Assembly (NCBI GenBank): GCA_047967505.1
Contig: CM106538.1
From: Dipteris shenzhenensis
Taxonomy: Eukaryota > Polypodiophyta > Polypodiopsida > Gleicheniales
Direction: 5' to 3' (one strand)
DNA length: 64,000 nucleotides
Positions within the stretch are counted from its first letter, which is position 1. The number at the start of each line of letters is the position of its first letter. The notes under the pieces are model-generated. The model worked only from the letters and a program-made list of their open reading frames with translations. It made no database searches and was not told where the DNA came from. Positions 9,980 to 23,642 of this stretch are shown here, one piece after another. Position numbers and translations under genes: made by a program.

Positions 9980-10500
9980 TGTTAATTCACCATTCCGACC
10001 GTATATGCACAGTTAGATGGAGTAGTCTTTAGTTTCAGCCTCTTTACGAGCTTGGAGTTAATTACATCGTGTCTTGCCGCTGAGTCAAAAAACACAATGA
10101 CATCATGATTGGCCACTTGCCCTTTCATTTTAATTAACTAACTCTATATCACTAAAAGCTGTGTACCCCATTGCTGCGGGCCCTCTAAGAAGATCCCGCT
10201 GGCTGAATTTGCATCTAGTTGGTGGCTCTTTGGACTTTCCTCCATTTCTATGTCGCATTCTAAGACCACCATCTGAGCCATCCGATGTTCTTTGTTACGT
10301 GGAAAATCTTTCCAAAGGCATCCAAAATATAAGCCTTGTCTCCTCGCTTTCTCTTGTTGTTATGGGGTCAAAGACGACTTTGACCAAGCCCGGGCTGCCA
10401 TTAGAGCAGCTTTTCTCTTCACTCCTATGTTTAGAAGGTGCCTCTGTTGGCTTTGCCTGCTTGGCTTGGCCACTGTGAGGCACTACCCTTACTAATATAT
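9980..10500 (-). repeat. Second copy of the gag-protease segment of element C
   Basis: About 500 bp here repeat, with roughly 15-20% difference by eye, the segment at about 9290-9900. Shared blocks on the plus strand include the AATGACATCAT protease block (9395 and 10100), the gag block around 9690-9800 and 10330-10480, and the ACTACCCTT block (9862 and 10482). Both copies point the same way on the minus strand and include the gag segment LTPxQxEKAR with a broken zinc knuckle. Either a partial tandem duplication or two related insertions. Confidence 0.7.
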
Positions 10501-11446
10501 GTTTATACCGTGTTCTACATCTACTGTCATGTGCTGATAATCCTGGTGAAGATGTCATAGTAGCTAGTCCTTGTTATTCATGATGGTCTTGTGTGAATAT
10601 CATGAGGTGAAAACCGCATGAGCATGATGCTATAGTCGTTTCCTATGAGGAAGGGGAGATAATTCTTTATAATGTCACAAGATTATCTTAGATAGCTTTG
10701 AATAGAGGATGTGAAATATTTTGCATGACACTTGATGGACATTAGTTAAGCAAATTGATAATGCAATTTTTTAATCGAATACTCGAATTTGGCTTTATAG
10801 TGACACGGGTAGTGACCAAAGCCTGATGTTTATCAGGCACTGTTAGCATATCATTTCTAAGAGTTAGGAAAGTAAGTGTGAGCTTGGCTGGTGATCCTCA
10901 TGTGACTGGTGGGTCACATTTCCCTCTGCGCTTGACGCCCTAGTGCATGGGGCTTAGGAATATGTACATTTGCCAATTAAAAGCATGGGTAACTTTCTAG
11001 TATTGCTCAACAGCCTGGTGGATATTTGTAGCTAGTTTGGTTTACGTTTCTTTTTTTCATATGGTTTTGTTCTATATTTTACAAGTTTAAATATCTCCTT
11101 TCTTGTATGGCATATATACAGGTCATTTTTAAGTATGCGTCTTATGAATATCTTCAAAGTATACAATTGTATGCAGATCATCCTAGGTATATATATGCAC
11201 AAGAAAGTTCTTTTTTTTTTGCAAAATCACAAGCAAGGTCATTATAACAAGAAATTTGCATCTGATGTTTCATTTGCTAGGGGATGTATCTCTTTAGTAA
11301 CATGTATATTATCAGTTCATTGGTTGTTTTACCAGCTTTGGTAACCTCAATGGATGACTATTGTCTTGTCTTGTTGTTTTTTATGATACAGTAGATTGGT
11401 CATGCTTGCTGGGTGGGCCTGCATTAACTGCTGTTTGCTGCTGCAG
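10501..11446. other. Non-coding stretch upstream of the first visible fructokinase exon
   Basis: AT-rich with no recognisable coding or TE domain. It ends in a polypyrimidine/CTGCAG acceptor site before the exon at 11447. The exon that should encode the fructokinase N-terminus (sugar-binding start and the GGAPANVA-type motif) is not present here, so this is most simply the 3' end of a long intron. Confidence 0.6.
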
Positions 11447-14360
11447 GTTGGAGATGATGAGTTTGGCTACATGCTGGCTGATATACTGAAGAAAAACAAT
11501 GTAGAAGATGAAGGAATATTATTTGATAAAGGTGCTCGAACTGCTCTAGCTTTTGTTACACTACGCGCAGATGGTGAACGTGAATTCATGTTCTTTCGAA
11601 ATCCAAGTGCTGATATGCTACTGCAGGAGAGTGAGCTGAATGTCGGCCTTATTCAAAAGGTTTGTCTAATCGAGTGCATTGTTTTTGAATCAATGCGTTG
11701 ATGGATATTCTTAGGCTATATGCTTGCTTTTCTGTCTTCTATCTTTTGTACCTTTAGTTTACAATTGAAAAAGATTGTGGGCGGTTTCAAATATTTTATA
11801 ATCACAGAATGTGGTTTATTCAGGCACACTTGTTAGGATAAGATGCTTTGGTGCTGTTTTGAAGTTTTTCTGTCTAGGTACCCATAGACGACCTTTTTAT
11901 ATGCAAGAATTATACAAAGTTTTGGCCAGTCGATTCATTTTGAAGTCTGGATTTGGCTACAGACGGCTATCTTACCATGATTGAGATATTCTACTTCAGT
12001 CAAGCAGTAAACTGAGGCCCTCTCTTCACTTTCCATCCACTGTTGCTAAGTGGTAGATAGCCTCTTCTCTATGTCAAGTGCAGGATGTGACATTTTAGGC
12101 TTTTTTAAGAGTTCAGCATGTTGAATCAGTCCAAAGGCTAGGTAATGCGCTATAGGACAGTAGACCTGTAAGAAAGTATCAACCATTATAGGGAAGAATA
12201 TGTATTTATCAGTTGGCCCTGGAAGAGCAGAGCTAGCACAGAGCGTTGAGAAATCTAGCTGCACTATACATATGTGCATAACACGGAGTGGAAAATGGCA
12301 ATGTATTAATGTGCTTGAATAGCCCTTGAGCCAACCATAAGCGTTTCGGCTATATGTTTATTTCCTCTTTGAACAATATAGATCACCATACATTTTGTAG
12401 TATACATCCATGATCCTCTCTCTTCTTATATTTCACACATGATATCAAAGGCATAATGATTCGTGATCTCATAGACATAGAGTTGAAGCTTTGGAATGTG
12501 ACACGTGCCTCCGCACTGTCTCATTTGCAGTGCCTACACATGGCTTGAGGGCTTTGTCTTTGTTTTGTCATCCTGAGTCAAATAGGAAAGGATAAAGGGT
12601 TTTGCTTCACGCAGAAATGATTCAATGACATTCTTGCATGGCTGCCCTCCTCTTGCAGAGCATGAATTAATAAAAACATCACTTGCCTTGCTTTGTAGTT
12701 GTGCACAAATTTCCCTGGAATATCGTCTATCCAAGGACTCAACTGAAGACAAAGATACACCAGACTTGCCTGTTTAATCTGTTAACAGTTTTTTCTGCAA
12801 ACATTCATCTGATCTCCAAAGTCTGGTATTTGATTTGAAGGGCTTAGCATGGTTGTATAATAAGCAATTCTGGTTTTATTTTTGGGATTACATTCATGTA
12901 TTCTGACTGCTGCATCCAGGCAGCTATATTCCACTATGGGTCCATCAGTCTCATAACAGAACCATGTAAAAGTGCACATTTGGCTGCAATGAAGATTGCA
13001 AGAGAGGCTGGTGCTCTTCTATCGTATGATCCAAATTTACGGCTTCCTCTATGGCCATCAGCAAAAGCAGCTCGCGAAGGCATTTTAAGCATATGGAATG
13101 AAGCTGACATCATTAAAGTAAGTAGAGTTTTGGCTGAATAGACACGATCAGCAAGCTGTTTATTATTTTCCTTTGAAATTTGTGTATTTAGTTGGTCTTA
13201 TGCTGTGAATATGAATATATTTGCAATTTATATATCAGCACAGCAGTTTAGGTGCTCTGCAAGTCATTTGGGTTTTCTAGGTCTTCAAGATATGGTACAG
13301 TAGGTGTGGACATCATGGAATCCCCATGATTTACACTGCTTTCTGAGCATCTATCCTTTCATTGACTCAGTGAGAGAACTGTGTGCAGATGAGTGAAGAA
13401 GAAATCACTTTCCTCACAGAGGGTGGGGATCCTTATAGTGACGAAGCGGCTAGAAAGTTGATGCATCCAAACCTGAAGCTCCTTTTAGTGACTGAGGGGC
13501 AGGATGGCTGTAGGTACTATACAAAGGTGGATTAAAAGCTCTGTGCATCCAGTTTCTGTTATGTTCATTAGCTGTGCTGCTGACGTTGGTTTTATATTAA
13601 GTCTTTGTTTAGTACAGCTGTTTCATGGCTTACTGTTGACAAAACAATCTCAGTGGTGCATAGAAGGACAGAAAAGCCATTTCAGAACTCTGGGAACGAT
13701 CTATGATGTGAATAGTTATGAAGTGTCTCGTCTTTGATCCACAGGAATTTAGTGGGAAAGTGGAAGGAATGACAGTGGAGACTATTGATACAACAGGAGC
13801 TGGGGATGCTTTTGTTGCTGGAATCCTTAGCCAGCTTTCACAAGATATGTCTTTGACACAGGTATTCATCAGCCGGGACATGTCAAGCACCCAATTTTGG
13901 GCTGAAAGATCAATGTTTAGGTCTGATGAAGGCTACATAGTCATTAAGGCACTTACCAGGAAGATTGATATATGAGCAGGATCCTTGTAGTCTTGAGACT
14001 TGTGTATTGTCAGTCTCGTGCTATTTTGTAGGTGAAGTATAAGCAGAGCTCCTTTGCTCTAACACCAAAGTTCTGTGAAAATAATTCTTTTCTCATGAAG
14101 CCTAGGACTTCACCAGGAAGAAGGAAAGCATCAGCTGGACCATTGTAGGCTTCAACATAAGCTAGAGCTAATGTATTTACATGAGTAATATTTTCAATTA
14201 TATTAACATACATTTCATTCTGCAGGATCAGAAAAGATTGGGAGAGGCACTGAAATTCGCCAATGCTTGTGGTGCAATTGCAACGACTGAGAGAGGTGCT
14301 ATCCCGGCTTTGCCAGACAGGCAGGCGGTGCTGAACATTGTTAGCAAAGTTCCAGCTTGA
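11447..14360 (+). CDS. FRK: Fructokinase (pfkB family), five 3' exons
   Basis: Exons with GT-AG borders: 11447-11659, 12920-13117, 13389-13526, 13745-13861 and 14226-14360. All join in phase 0 and give 266 codons ending at TGA 14358. The product matches plant fructokinase, which phosphorylates fructose to fructose-6-phosphate in starch and sucrose metabolism. Seen in order: [36 protein letters not shown], a LLVTEGQDG block, and the pfkB signature DTTGAGDAF (exon 4) with the catalytic Asp and anion-hole glycines. The C-terminus reads [16 protein letters not shown]. Plant enzymes have about 320-385 residues, so some 60-110 N-terminal residues are missing. Their exon is not in the ~950 bp to the left; beyond that lies antisense Ty3 DNA. 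No internal stops or frameshifts, so probably functional. Plastid or cytosolic form cannot be told without the N-terminus. Confidence 0.93.
11660..12919 (+). other. Fructokinase intron between the first two visible exons
   Basis: A 1,260-bp intron, GT at 11660 and AG at 12918-12919. I see no TE domain or structured element in it. The other visible introns are short (13118-13388, 13527-13744, 13862-14225) and likewise hold nothing recognisable. Confidence 0.85.
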
Positions 14361-15519
14361 TCACTAACAGATCCCCACCAACTTAGCTTCAACACTGTCA
14401 TCCATATAGGATGCTGTCCTGAAAGATTTACTACAGAACATTAGTGTCCACCTAGCCTCAAAAATGTTGCTCGAGCTTTTATAGAAAATGAAGTGGTTAC
14501 TCGGGCCTGTGAAATAACTGCCCATTTTTATGATTTTCAGGAGGATGGTTAACCATCCTTGACTTACGTTTTTTTTTGGGGGGGGTTGGGCTTTTAGTTT
14601 CCCTATGGTCTTCATTTCTTCTCTTATCAGGACATACAAACTCTTAAATTGTACGATGCTTGAGAGTATTTGAAAGCTACTATAGAATTAGGTTTCTACC
14701 AAGCATGATCTAGGAGGGATGGTGCGACGCAACAATATCTGCATTTAAATATTTTTATCTGGGCACGTCTCATAATGTCTGTTCTGGATCAAGGTGCCTA
14801 AGAGACACTGTTACCTCATGCAAAAAAGCAGGCTATATGTCCAATCAAAACAAAATTGAGTTTTTGCATTGAACTTTTGCTTCATCTCTGCCTTGTTATT
14901 TTGGATCATTTGGTTCTGTTACCTCAGTAAGCACTGGGTGTAGTACAAATTCTAGTAACTTTTAGAGTCCATTCCAGCATTCTTTGTGGGTTTCTTTGTT
15001 TTTTTCCCACCCTGTGATTTACTTTTGAATTGGCTCATTTCATGGCATCATTTCATGTGTTTAAGATGTGGAAACAAGGACATGCCATCATTCCATGTTT
15101 GCCAATCCCTAAAGTAGGGGATCCCATTTGGTTCCCAGGGTCTTGAGGCCATGGTCCAAGAAGGGAGAAACAGTGGTTATTTCGTGTGCTCACGGCAAGC
15201 CTCTTCTCTTTGTCATTGCACACCTTTTGAATTGAAGTCTCCTTTCTGTCTTAGAGCAAAGGCCTCTACCTTCACTCATCTTCTTGAAGCATATTTTTGA
15301 GTATGTGTCTTGGATTTTCCACCAAGGATGTTCACCACCTTGGCTATGATAGCTTGTTGGAAAACACACCTACACTAGTTTGGAATATAGCAAAGCTAAT
15401 GCAATGTGTAGATGAATGAATGTCCTTGCAGTCTTCAATTGAGAAAATAGGATATCTAAATGCCAAAGATGTATATAAAGTACAACACTCATTTTTTTCA
15501 CTTCAGAGTGTGCAATTAT

Positions 15520-15558
<39 letters not shown>

Positions 15559-17354
15559 CAAAATTGTAGAGAGAGAATACACAGATGTACAGCTAATAAT
15601 AGATCTCATGTACATTTAAAAATCCTTACAAAACAAGCTTGCAAAATGTACCACACATGCAACAGGTTTTGGTGAGGTAGGATGCCACCTAAGGCTTCAT
15701 ATGTATATCTCAGATCCCTTCTAAACTACTGTGTGCCTCTTTGATAGGCTTCAGTAGTTGCTTTTGGTTGGGCTCTACTTGTTGCTTTCTTCTAGCATTC
15801 TTGTGCTTCCCATGTGGCTCAATGCATGTACCCAAATCTACACCAAGATAGCTTGAGGCATGCATTAAAATGGACCAAGTGTTGTGCACGCAAATGGGTT
15901 TATTTATACAATAGGTGACCCTTCAGACTAGCCGACCCGACACTGACCTATAGACATGTCTGTGTACTACTGTAGCACTCGACCAAACCTGCAATACTTG
16001 CCTAATAGTACTTCCAACCATTGGAGACTACTACTAAATTTGTCGGCTTGTTACAGGCCTTGTTGCTTTTCTTATTGTCCTTCCCCATCCTTGTTGTATA
16101 TAGCCATATAGTAGGTCACATTCCAAGGCATGAGTGTTGCCCATGTGTCACACTTTTAATGTTGTCCACATGGTAACCAATGCACCTCCTTTATTCCACC
16201 TATCATGCCACAGGTATCAATACCCATTGCACTCATTTGGGGGCTAGTAGGTGGGGATTCAACTTATATTTCCAAAGTTTCACTTTGTAGAAACTCAAAT
16301 CATGCAATAAAAATCTTAGTCTTAGTCGATATGTTTGGAAGCAAATTTTACAAAATTTGGCACGTTGTGACATGAGATTTCTGTGCTCATAATTCTTAAT
16401 TTATAACTATTAACAATGCATTTCGTTTCATCCTAGCGTGGATGATGCAAAACAAGATTGTTGATTTGCCTGTTGGTCCTTATTTGGGAATAGTACTTCT
16501 ATACTATGTACCGCATTTGTGCCGATGTGTGCCCTTATGTAGGAAAATTGAATGGTGAACATCTTACAACAAAATCTCAGTCTTCATTTCATTTGGACAA
16601 TAAAACAAATTTACTCACAATTATAGGGTAGGGTTTTAAGTCTTTAGAAGCTACACTTAATGCTATTGAGCAGAACAATGTAATCTTCTTTATGCTACAC
16701 TAGCACCTTGTAGACTAGGCACTTACTTAGATGACAAGTGACTTTCAAATTATAATACATCGTGTCGAAACAATAGAGAATATGCTAATATTTCTTGACA
16801 CAAGTGGTGTTTAAACATGCTTGCTGGAGCTACAAGATCAATATACACTTCAAACTCTAGGGACATATGCATGTAGCTTTGAAATTGCCCACACTGTTGC
16901 CAAATACTCTAGCTTAGTTGCTACTTCTCAGGTGTGACAATGATCAACTAAGATAAATTATGGGTGACTAAAGTCCACCTTCATCTTATTATAATGTCAC
17001 TAGTTGGCTCTGTGGACCTACTTATTGAAGAGACAATTATTGATTTCACCCCAATAAGGGTTACTAAGTCTTGTTATGCTTTTCCTCTTGGCCTAAGTCT
17101 AGAATAAGAATTGTCTGAAATCTTTGGGGGAAGAGTCTAGACACTCTGATTCCAAAAACCCTAAAACTAGAAGTCTCCAAATTGATGGAAGCCACCCTTG
17201 TCTCTAAAGAAGATTGAACTAGAGCATGATTCCATCTTTTCTTTTGCCAACTTTTCCAAGTCTCCATGATGCCAATTTGCACTGCCAATACTTTGTTCTC
17301 ATAGTCCAACATATATACTTGCTATGTGCAAGGCTCTGCCTTCACATAAGCTTA
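14361..17354. other. Intergenic, 3' of fructokinase
   Basis: No coding region that I can support. It should contain the fructokinase 3' UTR at its left. A GA microsatellite (about 15524-15556) is the only clear repeat. Short ORFs here have no recognisable domain. Confidence 0.6.
15524..15556. repeat. (GA)n microsatellite
   Basis: An uninterrupted GA run of about 16 units, seen directly. The ORFs crossing it on both strands are low-complexity artefacts. Confidence 0.95.
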
Positions 17355-17501
17355 CCTTCTGTGAGATATTAGGGCTACAATAGACACGTTGCCAATAGAA
17401 AAAATCCAAAGATTCACAATGTATTAAACCTTTTGTGAGATATTAGGGCTCTACAATAGAGCACGTTGGCAATAGGAAAATACAAAGATTCACAATGTAT
17501 T
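17355..17501. repeat. Direct tandem duplication, 74-bp unit
   Basis: Two adjacent copies (17355-17428 and 17429-17501), both beginning CCTT(C/T)TGTGAGATATTAGG and ending with CACAATGTATT. They differ by a few substitutions and small indels. Non-coding; probably replication slippage. Confidence 0.85.
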
Positions 17502-20500
17502 CAATCTATACTTTCGAAGTCAAAGTCCAATTTACCTGTATATGATATAAAACCTTCAAGAAACTATCATAGACCTTGGGCATTTGACTTAGGTTTCATC
17601 CATCTCATCTATTCCAAACCTAGGTAGGTTAGAAGGCACATACACATGGTAGATAGGCACACATAATGGTCCAATTTGCTAGAGCAGGGCATTCTTTCAT
17701 ACAACAAAAAATAGGAAGGAAATTTGAATATGGTAACCATTCGATATGAACAAATGACCCAGTATAACATTTAAATCCTTGGTGGTTCTAATCTTATACC
17801 AAAGTCAAATATTTAAAACCACATAAAATCCACAAAACATAGCCATTCATAAGGTGTAGGACCTAGGCAACATCCAAATCCATAGTCAAAACGTAGCTAC
17901 ATGTCACATATCTCACTCCTCATTTTGTAAATCCCCTAAGATCTATGTCAAGATAATAACATGGCATGTCTATGGACTACAAGTCAACTTTGCTAGTAGA
18001 AGAAAACATATCAATGATGGCATAGCCAAGGTCCATGAATGTACATATAGAGTAACCATTTTCCCACAAGAATAGCATTGAAACTCACTTGAGGAAGTGA
18101 TGATACCAATTCATTGCACCAATAATAGCAAGTGTTTAACTTGAGAAAATGATAGAAATGCATCATACTAGTAATAGCAAGTATTTCACTTACTTGTAAA
18201 GGTGATTTTATCATTTTTCACCCCCATGAATATACACATCACACAACTTGGTATAGTTAAAGTGCAACAGCTGAACTACCTCAAACAAATAGCTCCTATT
18301 GGCATCAAATAATTGCTTCTATACTACTCTCTATCCATCTTAGGTGTCTCACCCACAGACTTTCATCAAAAGACATCCACTAGTAAGATCCTTACTTTTG
18401 CAAAGTGCACCATTAGAACATTTCAAAGGAAATTATTAGAACATGTATGCATACCATATCATAAGAGGATTATCATCTACATTGCTTATTGTCTCAACAC
18501 CGTCATAAAGATAACTAGCATCTACAAGCATGTGTATGCTCCGAAGCCACCTTCTTTGTATAGAGATGGACAATCGAGAAGTTGTCCACCAACCAAAGAG
18601 TGACGTATCATCCTCACCTACAATGAAGCTTACAACAAGGTTTGTGACTTCAATTGACAAATCTCTCAAGAAGCCATCATCAAGACTCAACACAATGTCA
18701 TCTCTTGGAATGCCATGATTGGTTTGATTCATTATCTCACAGCGTGTAATTAATACCAACACAATGGCCTACATTCTCCAGCATAGGTAGGCTAGTTCCT
18801 CCACCACATTATGACCACATCACATGCAAGCCCAATGGCCATCTCATAGATTTCCCATATTCCAAGCTAATTAAATGTACCTTGTTGTAGTTAGATTCAT
18901 CATCAATTCTTGTGAGCGTGTAATTAAAACTTGCACAATAGCCCAAGTTAGGCACCATGGTGGCTATAATTTCACTCCAAGCCCATCTTGCTAATTGATT
19001 GGAGCTCAATTCATCATCATTTTCATGTAAGCACAAAATTAAAACCAGCATAGTGGACCAAGTGAGGCACCGTGTCGCTAGAATTTGATTGCAAATTGAT
19101 CTTCCATGCCAAGATAAATAATTAGAGTTTGATTATTATAACTTTCAAACTAGCATGGTGCCCACATGCTCCTACCTGGTGGCTTGACCTCCATGAGATC
19201 CTCCATCATGGTGGTTGATCATTCACTATATTCTCCACCATGGTAGTTGGTCCTCTAGCAGATCCTCCATTCTAATGGCCCACCTCAACCACCATAGTAT
19301 TGGATGGTCAATCTTGGTCCACATCTAATTTCTTGCATGCAAGAATTTTTAACTTTTTTATTCCAAACTTGTTGCTCTTGATCCCACTCTTTGCATCCAT
19401 GCAACTTTGTCTTCATTGCAAGCCATGCACCTCTATCTTGTTCCTGACAAGCCTTGCACCTCCATCATCCCCACAAGCAATGCATTTGTGTCTTCCTTGT
19501 GAAGCCTTGCACCTCCCTCTTGGGATTACTCCTTGCTTCCTTGCATGATGGATATATTTGCTTTCCAACTCCTTCACGACTCTCTCCTTTACCCACCTCA
19601 TGTCTCTTAGAAAAGTGATCATAATGGAGGGATACATTGTCTATTAGGATAAGAAAGTCTACATTGTCTATCATAGATAAGAAATCCTAAATTAAAGAAA
19701 GCATGACTAAGAAGGTGCTCACTATCCCTTGAGGTAGTTCATAGGCTGGCTTCTTGGAGCACACATGAAAAAAACAGGATCTCTTTTTGGAATTCGCCAA
19801 TGCGTTGCTCAACAATGATGGTGGAGCCAAAGCTTTGAGCTTGATAGAAGAATTTAGGCTCTTCTAAGTAAAAGAAGGCATTTATTCTTGGGTTCTCGAG
19901 GGATTGTGAAGTTCAAGAAATTTTAGATAACAGTAGAGCAATTGTGTGGGCATGGGGTCTCATATTCATAGGCAATTGCCAAGATCATGATAAACAACTT
20001 TAAGATGCATGTATCGGTAGGTCAAAATTATTGGCTCAGTTCATGAGCATTGGGTTACACCTATTGGCCACGATCATGAAAAAACAATAAGGCTAAAACA
20101 TAAAGCCAATAAGGCTGATTTGACTATGGATTATGAGAGCGAATTAGGGAGGTGTTGAAGCCAAGGAAGACAAGGCACATGCCTTGGCAGAGCAAGCACA
20201 CACTCATGTGTAGTAGGCATAAGAGAAAGATGAGGTAGCCAAAGTCTAAGCAATAGAAGCTAAAAAGTAAGTTGAGGAGGAGAGGAAAAGAAGATAAGAA
20301 GCAGAGAACTTGATCATGACTTGAATCAATAGTTGAAGAGAACTCAAATAGATGCAGAGAGTGTAAAGGCTAAGCTCAAGTCACGTCGAGTCAAAGAGAG
20401 TGGAAATGAGGCCAATTGCAAATAGATTTGCAACATGTAGAACATTTGAGAAGATGACGTGATAATTGCAAAATGAAAAAAGTAGTACCAAATCAAAGTG

Positions 20501-21060
20501 CATAGAGAGAGGAAAGCAAAGTAGTACCAAGTCAAAGTGCATGCTTGGAGTGGAACACGATAGGAGCATTGAGACCCCAAGGGAAAAGGACTTCAAAGAA
20601 GTGGTATGGTTAGTAATTTATTTGGGATTTGTTATACCAGGAGTGATGAACTTTTGAAATCCACCTTATATATGTGAAGTTTTGGACACACCCTTCATGA
20701 CCCCCAAGCAGACCTTGTGGTTATAACCACCTTCTTATGAGCTTATGTCATGTAAGGGAAATTTGTTGGAAATGGTCATTCCACTATTGAATGCCTTTCT
20801 TTAAGAGTACCTTTGTCCATTCTATTGAGCATTTCTTATGTTCTTTTAAGGTCAGTATTTTCTTAAATACCCCTTGAATGCATGTGCTATATGGGGGTTT
20901 TACATGAGTAATTAGGGAAGAGCACACACAACAAGTAGGAGTGAGGTGTATCTAGCACACTGAGGGTTGAACCACAAATGGGAATATTTCATTGTTATTG
21001 GGGTGATTTTTCCATAATTACAAGAGAATTACTAGTGCCTAATTTTTTTTGGTTATCAAT
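17502..21060. other. Intergenic, no recognised genes
   Basis: AT-rich. Contains loosely repeated phrases (GCACCTCC/AAGCCTTGCACC around 19420-19520; a GTAGTACCAA(A/G)TCAAAGTGCAT block twice near 20485 and 20521). Several ORFs of 60-108 codons on both strands have no domain that I recognise. Confidence 0.5.
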
Positions 21061-21083
21061 GAACAATGAAAATTGTAAATTTT

Positions 21084-21246
21084 CATACTATATATATACA
21101 TACACATATACATATACATATGCATATGCATATATATATACATATACATATACATATGCATATACATATACATATACATACACACACACACGCGTGTGTG
21201 TGTGTGTGTGTGTGCGTGTGTGTGTGTGTGTGTGCATATATATATA
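21084..21246. repeat. Compound TA/CA/TG alternating microsatellite with palindrome
   Basis: About 160 bp of almost perfect purine-pyrimidine alternation: TATA/CATA/GCATA first, then (CA)n, a CGCG centre, then (TG)n and again TATA. 21180-21205 is a perfect 26-bp palindrome centred between 21192 and 21193. Such DNA can adopt Z-form or cruciform. The two ORFs through it (His/Tyr or Val/Cys repeats) are artefacts. Confidence 0.93.
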
Positions 21247-23642
21247 CATGTATGAGACTACTTTAAGTAAATGAAAAATTTATAATGTGAAAATGCTTTT
21301 CATTGGAAAAAGAAGGCTCATTATGAAATTTAGGAAGCGGTGGTAGATCTTATGTTTTTTAGATGAACGTTAGATTCATGTTTTTAGTCTCTCTATTGGA
21401 GGATGAATTTTCCATTGCCATTAACCTTACCGTTAAGCCATTGTTAGTGGAAAATTTTTGAGTTCCTTGAAAGTCATCTTCAAAGGCTCAAGTATGATAT
21501 TGGTTGGGATCTATTTTAGCCAATTCATGCATGGTAGGCTCTAAGGGCTTTAACAAATGGAAGGAAATAGAAATGGGAATAAAAAAAGGTGGAACTAATA
21601 TGCATATTCAAATGGATTTATATATCCCATTCCAATCCCATCATGTCCTAATATAAACAAAAGAACTAGGATGGGGTTCATGAGAGAGGACATTGGCATT
21701 CTTTCATGTGTTTTTAGGAGGTGGTGATAAGACAATGTCATCATTCCATGCTTTTCAACCCCTAAAAAAGACGATCTCTTTCTAGTTCCTAGAGTCTTGA
21801 GGCCACGTGTGAGAGGAAGAAACACTAAATGGTCCATATGTGGGAGAGGACACATGACATCAATTCATTCTAAAACACATCCTAGACTAAATGGTCCATG
21901 TGTTTAGGATGTGGGGATAGGTCACATGTCTTGCATGCTTCTAGTATTGATGAGTTCATGGTTTAGAAGAGAGAAGAAACACTACCATCCCCATTGCAAA
22001 CACATCTTAAAGTGCCTCACACAGCAAATCCTTCTCTCAAAACAAAACAAATCAATGGGATTCAAAGAATTTGTAGGTGGATTCATGGGATTTTCTAGAG
22101 ACATAGACCTTAGTGTTTTAGTCTAGGGATTTGCAAAATCTAGCTTTACTGATATTGTAAACATGAATTAGTAGGTGGATCAATGGGATTCATAGGTAAA
22201 AGGTGGAGATTCATAGGTGGATTGATGGGATTCACCAAAGATCTAGACCTTGGGATATCCTTGTGTTTGTTGACAAGGATAATAATGCCATTTGGAACAA
22301 TAGTCTTTCAATCTTATGAGGCATTTTTTGTGCAAAGTTATGAATTAGAACATTTATACAGAAAGCACAACTTACATAGAATTTTGGTGCAATAAAAAAG
22401 CCCAAAAAGCATTCATATTCATAAAAAGTATTCATATGCTTTTGATTCAACTTTGGCCCCTCAAATTAATCGAAGGTCATAAAGGCTCAAAAAATCAAAA
22501 CTTTCCTCTAGGCCGCCTATCATAGAGAGAAGGACAACAACATAGAGATTTGACTTGAGCATCTACAATAAATCGATTTATGTTCATATGCAACAAAATT
22601 GTAACAGCTTAATATGTGGTTTGCAGTAGTTACAAGAAATACTCTTGTGCATTTTGTCAAGCCAGGAGGCTACAACAAATTGTCATAGCAATAAGAAACT
22701 TATCAACAGTAAGAATCAACCCATTAGGATTGCTCTTTCTTTTTTATCTTCCAACTAATTGTCAAACAATTTCTGAGAAACCTGAATTTATAAGACCATT
22801 AAAAGGTTATATCATGCGTCTATCTTTTGATTTTTCCAAACTATTTTTTGCATAAGCAAAGTGGATGTTCCTAGATACTTACACTAGTCCTAAATGTGCA
22901 CCATTTTGGGGTGTTTACAATCCTAGTTTTCAATAAAGTACCCTTGTGAGAACTATGAGCAAAGGGAGACGATTTGACAATAAAAAACAACACATTCTAG
23001 ATCATTTTTGGGGCATCCGATTCAGCTCCTGCACCTAATATTTGATCACTTACATTGAGATTATCTACTACTTAGGAGCCTTATATATTTTTTGAGCTTT
23101 GCATGAGAGTTTTTTCATTTTTTTGCGAGATTTTTTTGAGTTGTGAATGGAAAGACATGAAAAGGAACACTAAAAACACATGCCTTTGCGAGCTTAAGGG
23201 TTTTCTTGATAACTTTGTTTGAACCTCACGGTAAGAATTTTGAGTAATGAACGGCTCCTTCTAGCAAATTCCCTCCCAAACAACTTTCTGCAACTCACTA
23301 CTTTTTTGCTATCCATATGATTTGAACCATTTTGTATACAAAGTGATCAAGAAATAACTAATTACTATAATAATGATGACAATTAATGCACATGAGTAAA
23401 ATGTTTAACAATACAACTAATAAATCATTGATCACCTTACAAATGTTATGCAAACCAATTATGGATCACCTTCATGTCACCATGAGCAAGAATAAACTTG
23501 TGTGATGGAGCCCCCAGAGCTTGTCTAGGCATTGCATTGGCATAGCCCTTAGCCAAGCTATGGGGCTCATTTTTTTGCCTTTGTTTAGGATAATCATCCC
23601 CTTCAAGTGAAGCTAATAAGGATGTCCTTTTAGTATCATTGA
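21247..23642. other. Intergenic, no recognised genes
   Basis: AT-rich, no domains recognised. Degenerate local repeats of a GGTGGATT(C/G)ATGGGATT phrase occur around 22070-22240. Confidence 0.5.

Noticed and set aside
18436-18762. 108-codon minus-strand ORF
   Set aside because: No recognisable family, overlapping ORFs on the opposite strand of similar length, no supporting context.
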